A stretch of DNA of 64,000 nt from Manihot esculenta. Its lineage: Eukaryota; Streptophyta; Magnoliopsida; Malpighiales; Euphorbiaceae. The DNA is taken from positions 16,678,263 through 16,742,262 of the forward strand of contig NC_035169.2 of assembly GCF_001659605.2 (NCBI RefSeq), in the 5' to 3' direction. Under the pieces are notes generated by a model. That model was not told the DNA's origin and ran no database searches. It worked only from the letters and a program-made list of their open reading frames with translations. Positions 58,791-64,000 of this stretch are shown here, in pieces (within the stretch, counting starts at the first letter, position 1; each line of letters opens with the position of its first letter). The position numbers and the translations under genes are program-made.

Positions 58791-60744
58791 TTAATTATAT
58801 ATGCATTTGAGTCTTGTATATTCTGTTTTTCATATATGTGAACTTATTATTTTTGTATTATTAGGGGATGCTTGGTATTAAGGTGAAGACTATGCTTGAT
58901 TGGATTCTAAAGTCAAGTTGGGCATAAATGCCTAAACGCCCTTTAAGATTAACCAACTTGCATTCAAGTAGCTATGACCTGTATATTTATTTCTCTAGTT
59001 TTTTCTTGAAATAAGAAGTAGCAAAAGTATCCCAAGTTATATTTGAGTAAATATCACTTAAATTCAATTAAGAACAAAGGAAATTTTGCTGCAAGGAGTA
59101 GTTTTGCTGCATCAAGATAAAATGCTCGTACGAATTGATGCAAAATTACATGTTAATTTTGAAGACTTTGATTGCCAGTTTGATAAATCTCGAGTTCAAT
59201 TAGCAATGTTCCTTCTCAAACTTTATCAACTTACCTCCAAAGATGCAAATAGAAGGACAAAGTGGAAGAGAACATTTTTCCAAACATAACATTCAGCCAA
59301 ATGTACTCCTATGCTATCACATTTCCATTTTCTGGCATCCTTAAATCATTTAGTGGAGTTTCTTTGAAACCTATAAAATTATAATTTCTTCATATCATCT
59401 TAATATTTTCTCAGAAGTGTGTAGCACACACGCTAATTTCTGACAATTATTGGATATATTTAAACCCTTTAAAAGACTTCGTGGCATATTTAAACGAAAA
59501 TTTTGAATTTTAACTTATTTAGCGTTTAAAAGAAAGTATAAGGCCGTATTTAAACTTATTTTCATTTATTACTCAGGTGTGATATATGTAGTATAAAAAA
59601 TTTCCATTTATTAAATGAAGAATTCTTTGATGACAATCAAATATAATATTGTTGTCCTACTATCTCAATTTGTATCATTATTTGGGATTGACAAGACCTT
59701 TGTAATTTGTGATTATGGTGAATCTGTTTCTACTTGTAGAAACATATTTGAAATAAATTGTTTTTGTTTCTCTAAATGCATCCTTCAATGATAAAACTCC
59801 ATTTAATATTAGTGTGTAATTTCCATATATTTTTGTTAATGATTCTCTACTCACTCATTATTTCTTTCAAAAATTAATTCCTAATTTTGTAATGATCGAA
59901 GATCTTTTACTTATAAATATGTACAAACAATAATTATATTTACTTGAAAAATTTTAAAAATTAAAAATAAAGAAATAAATGTACAATGTTTTAGAATCAA
60001 ATTCTTCTTAGAAATTAGAATCAGAACTAATTCATTTCTAATATACTTTAGTTTTAATTTTAGTCTAATTAATCCATTTCAAAATAGAAACAATTCCTTT
60101 TGCTTCTAATTGGTAATTGAAGTCCGTTTCGTGAAATAATTAATATATATATAGTCAAGGCTAAAAAAAATATTTATTTATATTCATTTTTATTTGTTTT
60201 ATACCATTTAAAAAATAAAAATAAATTTTTAACAAACTAACAAATTAATAATATATTATAATAAAAATATTGAAAACAAATTACTAATTATAATAAATTA
60301 GCAAACATATACCATACGATAATCCATTAGAGTTTAAGCCTCTTAATTTAGAAGTATATTTAGAAATATATTCATTTCAATTTCTAATTCATTCTATGTT
60401 TTTAGAGTTTTTTTAAGCACCAACTTTAGAAAATGAATTTCAAAAATTATTTTGAAATTAGAAATAGATTATGTGCTACAATTAAATTCTATTTCTAATT
60501 TGTTTTTAAATTTATCACATTTTACCAATGTACAATAAAAATTAACAATAGAATATCTAAAAAAAAGCAATAGATTCTTATCTATTCTTAATCTTTTGCA
60601 AAATTTAACATATAAATTTAGTTTGAATGCTATTGTAACTCCATTTCATATTAAAAACAAACATTATCCACTTCCAATTTCTATTTCTGGTCTTGCAATT
60701 TATTGTAGTATGTCAATCCTTTTCTTATCATTATGGTTAAAGAT
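58791..60744. other. AT-rich DNA, no supported gene
   Basis: A 67-codon plus-strand ORF (59086-59289) matches nothing I know. Around 60000-60520 the text is rich in TTAGAAATTAGAATC-like pieces on both strands, suggesting an eroded repeat. No promoter or coding series is convincing. Confidence 0.4.
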
Positions 60745-60777
60745 TTTGAGGACGAATCTTTTCAAGAAATGAAAGAA
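60745..60777 (+). other. Gypsy-type pre-LTR motif and PPT remnant
   Basis: GATTTTGAGGACGAATC followed by a purine-rich AAGAAATGAAAGAA stretch directly precedes an LTR starting TGATACGA. A GAGGACGAA motif before the PPT is common in plant chromoviruses. Confidence 0.5.
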
Positions 60778-61583
60778 TGATACGAGCACGGAAATGACAC
60801 GGTTCGTCAACAACAAATTGTGAATTAAAATATTCACACTCTTTAAAGAGTTAATATGGGAAGGTCCAAATCATAACAAGTCAAATTACCATTGCCGAAT
60901 TCAATATTTACGAGATGAGAATTATGTTTGAGAAGCATAGGAGAATAAGAAAATAAAAAACACAATCTTCAACACATGTGGACGCGCAATACAATTTCAG
61001 ATAGCATAATACATGTATGGCTAAATTGCACTTAAGCCAATTTTGTTATTTTGGTATTTTACTATTTTGTGAGATTTGTTTTAAATTAATTTGATTTAAA
61101 TTAGAAGCCAAATTCGTGTAACCCATTTAGGAAGGAGATTTTTTCAAGATAATTTAGAAAAATGATCTTTAATGTATTTGACTATTTGACTAGATACCCT
61201 TCACATATTGTAATTACACTTTCCTACACTAGAATTAGGGTTTAAAGACTATAAAAATACCCATAAGGTGGCAGCCATAAATATAATAAAAATAAATAGA
61301 GATGATATTATGAATAATATTTTAGTTTTTCTCTATTATTTAGCATCTTATCAAGGTTCAACCTTGAGACGTTCTAACATGGATCTCCTTTATGCTTAGT
61401 TAACTTATTAAGAATTTCTTGTGGCGTTCTCAAGTTGGAATCGTTTGATTATCTATGTTTCTAATCACATTGGTTAGTTAGAGGTGTAGTAGAGCAACCT
61501 TATGAAAGATATATTTACCTCGTTCTTTGTCAAATTGTGTGATAGGGCCTTTTTATCACACGTTGATGCTGGGTTTCGTATCA
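60778..61583 (+). repeat. LTR of a chromovirus-like gypsy element, TGATACGA...TCGTATCA
   Basis: An 806-bp segment has perfect 8-bp inverted ends, TGATACGA at 60778 and TCGTATCA ending 61583. A TATA (GACTATAAAAATACCC) lies near 61250. The upstream motif makes it a 3' LTR in plus orientation. No intact internal region lies upstream. Confidence 0.6.
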
Positions 61584-62225
61584 CCTTAATCAATCCCTAA
61601 AATAGGTAGAGAAATAACATGACTAGCTATAATTGGATCACCATCAAAGAGTCTCCTCCAATAATAATATTTTGCAAATTATGATTGTGTGGTAATAGAA
61701 GAGCTTCCCAATAAGCCAAACATTCCCAGACTAGAGGATCCACTATGTTATCAGAAGTCTTGCACTATTAAAACCATAGGTAGGGGTGTTCGATGGTTGG
61801 TTTGGATTAAATTTGGGTTCAAACCATTTTCATCCATCATAACATATAGTTAGTTGGTTTTGAAACCAAATTTAACCAATAGTTAATCTTGAAAATGTAC
61901 TTTTAGGATAAGAGCTGGAAAATTTCTAGGGTATACAGTCTCTTAAAGAGGTATAGAAGCAAATTCGTAAAAGATTAAAGCTATCTAAGACATGGAGGCA
62001 CCTAGATCCATAAATGACATACAAAAATTAAATGGACAGGTCACAGCTCTTGGCCATTTTATATCATGCTCGGCCAGGAAGTGACTCCCATTCTTCAAAA
62101 CCTTAAAAGGCAAAAATAAATTTGTATGAGGAGAAAAGTGTGTGGAAGCATTTAAAAATTTAAAAATTTAAAATTTTTTTTATTATCTCCTCCTTTGCTA
62201 AGCTCGTCTGTCGAATGTGAGGTGT
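61584..62225. other. Unassigned; possible MITE end at about 61787
   Basis: TAGGGGTGTTCGATGGTTGG at 61783-61802 resembles the terminus of common hAT-type MITEs, and self-complementary GGTTTGGATT/AACCAAA-type text follows to about 61880. No matching second end was fixed. Otherwise nothing is recognised. Confidence 0.25.
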
Positions 62226-62640
62226 TATTTTTGTATTTGTCTGTCATGTGAGAAACAATGAGCTCTGTGCTCGAACGAGAAGACAAAGGGGAGCAAATTC
62301 CTGTCTATTATGTCATTCAAGTCTTGAAGGGGGCAGAGTTGAATTATCCCCCTCTAGAAAACTCGCCATTCACGGTCCTTATGTCTGCCATAGAATTGTA
62401 TCCCTACTTCAAGTCACATACTATAGAGGTAAGGACAAACTATCCCCTACCAAAAGTGCTTCACAAGCCAGAATTGTGGTTGTCCACCTAAGCGGTAATG
62501 CTGTCAGCATACGAAATCAGATATATTTCAAGAAACATGATGAAAGCACAAGCAATAGCTGATTTTATTGCAGAGATGACTCCACCACTAGAGACATTAG
62601 AACCACCCGCTGAGGAATGGAAGTTCTAGGGGGCCGGTGC
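62226..62640 (+). pseudogene. Tat/Retand-type gypsy RNase H / linker remnant
   Basis: The plus-strand frame gives LFLYLSVM, stop, ETMSSVLEREDKGEQIPVYY, then KGAELNYPPLE, PYFKSHTIEVRTNYPLPKVL and, after a stop, KAQAIADFIAEM. These are the RT-RNase H region blocks of Tat/Retand elements, in order. Only the 77-codon part 62258-62491 is open. It is not part of G, which lies on the other strand. Confidence 0.75.
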
Positions 62641-62684
62641 CTGTGAAGTCGAGGATTTTGGAATTGGAATCTAATGTGGAATCT

Positions 62685-63295
62685 AGGATCAATATGTGAT
62701 CAAGAATCCCAAACACACACTTGACAAAGAATGAGACTAAGATATCTTTCAGAGGTTGCTTTACCATACCCCTAACCAACCAATGTGATTAGAAACATAG
62801 ATGATCAAGCGATTCCAACTAGAGAATGCCACAAGAAATTCTTGATAAGTTGACTAAGTATGAAGGAGATCCATATTAAAAAGTCACAAGTTTGAACCTT
62901 GATTAGTTGCTAAACAATGGAGAAGAATCAAAATATTATTCATAACATCATCTTTCTTGATTAAATTTGTGGATGCCATCTTAAGAGTGTTTTTATAGCC
63001 TCCAAACCCTAATTGTAATGTAGGAAGGTGTAATTATAATATAGGAAGGGTATCTAGTCAAATAATCAAACCTAGATTACATTAAAGATCATTTTCCTAA
63101 ATTGTCTTAAAGAAATCTACTTCCTAAATGGGTTGCATGAATTTAGCTTTTGATTTAGGGCAAATTAATTTAAAACAAATTTCACATAATACTAAAATAT
63201 CAAAATAACAAAATAATGTAAGTAGGGATGACATTCAAAGACAATAATTCACAACCAAATCAATATGCACATCCAATTTGGGGTATCAATAGATG
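62685..63295 (-). repeat. Inverted, diverged copy of the LTR at 60778-61583
   Basis: The reverse complement matches 61040-61570 through many blocks, including the region before the TATA, GGCTATAAAAACAC (near 62994-63008) and the GTTGGAATCGCTTGAT stretch. A possible start, TGATACCCCAAATTGG, lies at about 63275-63290 on the minus strand. It forms a 1.1-kb-spaced inverted repeat with the first copy. Confidence 0.6.
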
Positions 63296-63854
63296 CTTCC
63301 TAGTCAAATAAAACAAGTTCACAATGAGCATTTTCACCTCAAGGTAGTGTATATTTTACCCCTTCACTGTAACAAGAAAATCCATGTGGAAGTAGAAAAA
63401 AGAGGTTTTTATTTTTAATTTCAAAAAAAAAATCATATTTATAATAATATTAACCAAATCGAAATTATAACACCATACTTGAAAAGTGTTAGATCAGAAA
63501 ATGGACAGACATTTGCTAGTGCATGGGGAGGAGTTGTTACACGGGTCACTGGACGAAAAGCATGCTTCCCAGATGTTGTTTGCCTATTGGAAGAAGGACG
63601 AATCACATGCCTCATGCAGTAGGATGTTGCGCACCTAGGCGAATCGAACGGCTTGTCGCATGCCTCACATCTAGTAGTCGTTGGTCGCTAATGGTGGCCC
63701 ACTATTGGTCACGCTCACTGGTCGCCGTTGGTTGGAGTAGAGGGGTTGTGTGGGTTTTAGCAATCTGAGATGGTTGTAGGGAGATCTGATTTGGGAGGCA
63801 GCTGTAAAAAAACATGTAGATCCCTTAGGTTTTTTTCCCTTTAAAATAGTACTT
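63296..63854. other. Unassigned, with a GC-richer patch at 63490-63780
   Basis: The patch 63490-63780 contrasts with the AT-rich surroundings and has open stretches on the plus strand (63523-63768 and one starting at 63501). I recognise no domain. It may belong to the transposon whose end follows. Confidence 0.3.
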
Positions 63855-64000
63855 TAACTTATTTCTGACGGATTAGCGATGAAATAATTTTTGTCGGTAA
63901 TTTCATTGTTAATCCGTTGGAAATATGCTAGTGTAATTTTCATCCCTAATCCGTTACTTTTTCTATCGCAATTTTTTTTCAATGGATTATAAATCCATCG
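63855..64000. mobile_element. CACTA-like terminal or subterminal repeats
   Basis: TGACGGATTAGCGATGAAAT, TTGTCGGTAATTTC, TTAATCCGTTGG, TCCCTAATCCGTTAC and TATCGCAATTTT occur in direct and inverted form. A TAGTG (reverse of CACTA) follows at about 63930-63934. Plant CACTA (En/Spm) elements have this kind of subterminal GACGGAT repeat. The window ends here, so the full element cannot be confirmed. Confidence 0.4.

Noticed and set aside
62248..62562. Plus-strand ORF of 104 codons as a new gene
   Set aside because: The neighbouring frame (62258-62491) clearly reads as Tat/Retand RNase H region; this longer frame is an out-of-frame shadow.

Overview
This window is plant nuclear DNA made almost entirely of transposable elements; I see no convincing host gene, rRNA, tRNA or CRISPR array. 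Evidence for a plant is a set of Ty3/gypsy chromoviruses of the Tekay/Del type (about 2.2 kb LTRs, PBS matching initiator tRNA-Met, one long gag-pol ORF ending in a chromodomain-like tail), plus Tat/Retand-type gypsy, copia-like, LINE and CACTA-like remnants. A eudicot such as a euphorb is a guess only; the window does not identify the species. LAYOUT. 1-4192: old flank with a decayed LINE (about 540-3190, + strand), an LTR-like promoter and the 3' junction of a copia element. 4193-34917: an LTR of a second family (here E) split by a 29-kb stack of Tekay-type elements, all transcribed on the minus strand. The stack is element B (LTRs 5255-6940 and 32420-34191) interrupted by A (6950-16484, TSD CCCCC), C (17725-26052, TSD GCAGG) and solo LTR D (29627-31885, TSD TTGGG). 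A 275-bp stub of a second B copy lies left of B. 34918-36087: a second copy of the copia junction, then part of a Tat-type reverse transcriptase. 36088-55755: element F (TSD GGTGA) inserted in that reverse transcriptase and itself interrupted by H (43300-53120, TSD CTTTC). 55756-57350: the rest of the Tat-type element (RT, protease, gag). 57360-64000: AT-rich DNA with LTR remnants, an inverted repeat, a gypsy 3' LTR, an RNase H remnant, an inverted LTR copy and a CACTA-like end. HOW IT WORKS TOGETHER. A and H keep uninterrupted gag-pol ORFs and same-length LTR pairs. A is the best candidate for an active, autonomous element. H carries one suspicious RT substitution. B, C and F have nonsense codons, frameshifts or deletions. 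Insertion order follows from nesting: B before A, C and D; F before H. The most interesting signal is in the LTR leader. All families share splice-like donors and acceptors, including an acceptor 8-9 nt before the gag ATG. Between the second donor and second acceptor they carry family-specific tandem units that can fold as hairpins on the transcribed strand, with paired changes that keep the stems. B has lost exactly this portion. The U3 regions also carry clusters of a TTCGG/CCGAA inverted repeat that contains the GCC-box core GCCGCC upstream of the TATA box. These are readings by eye and need RNA data and alignments.
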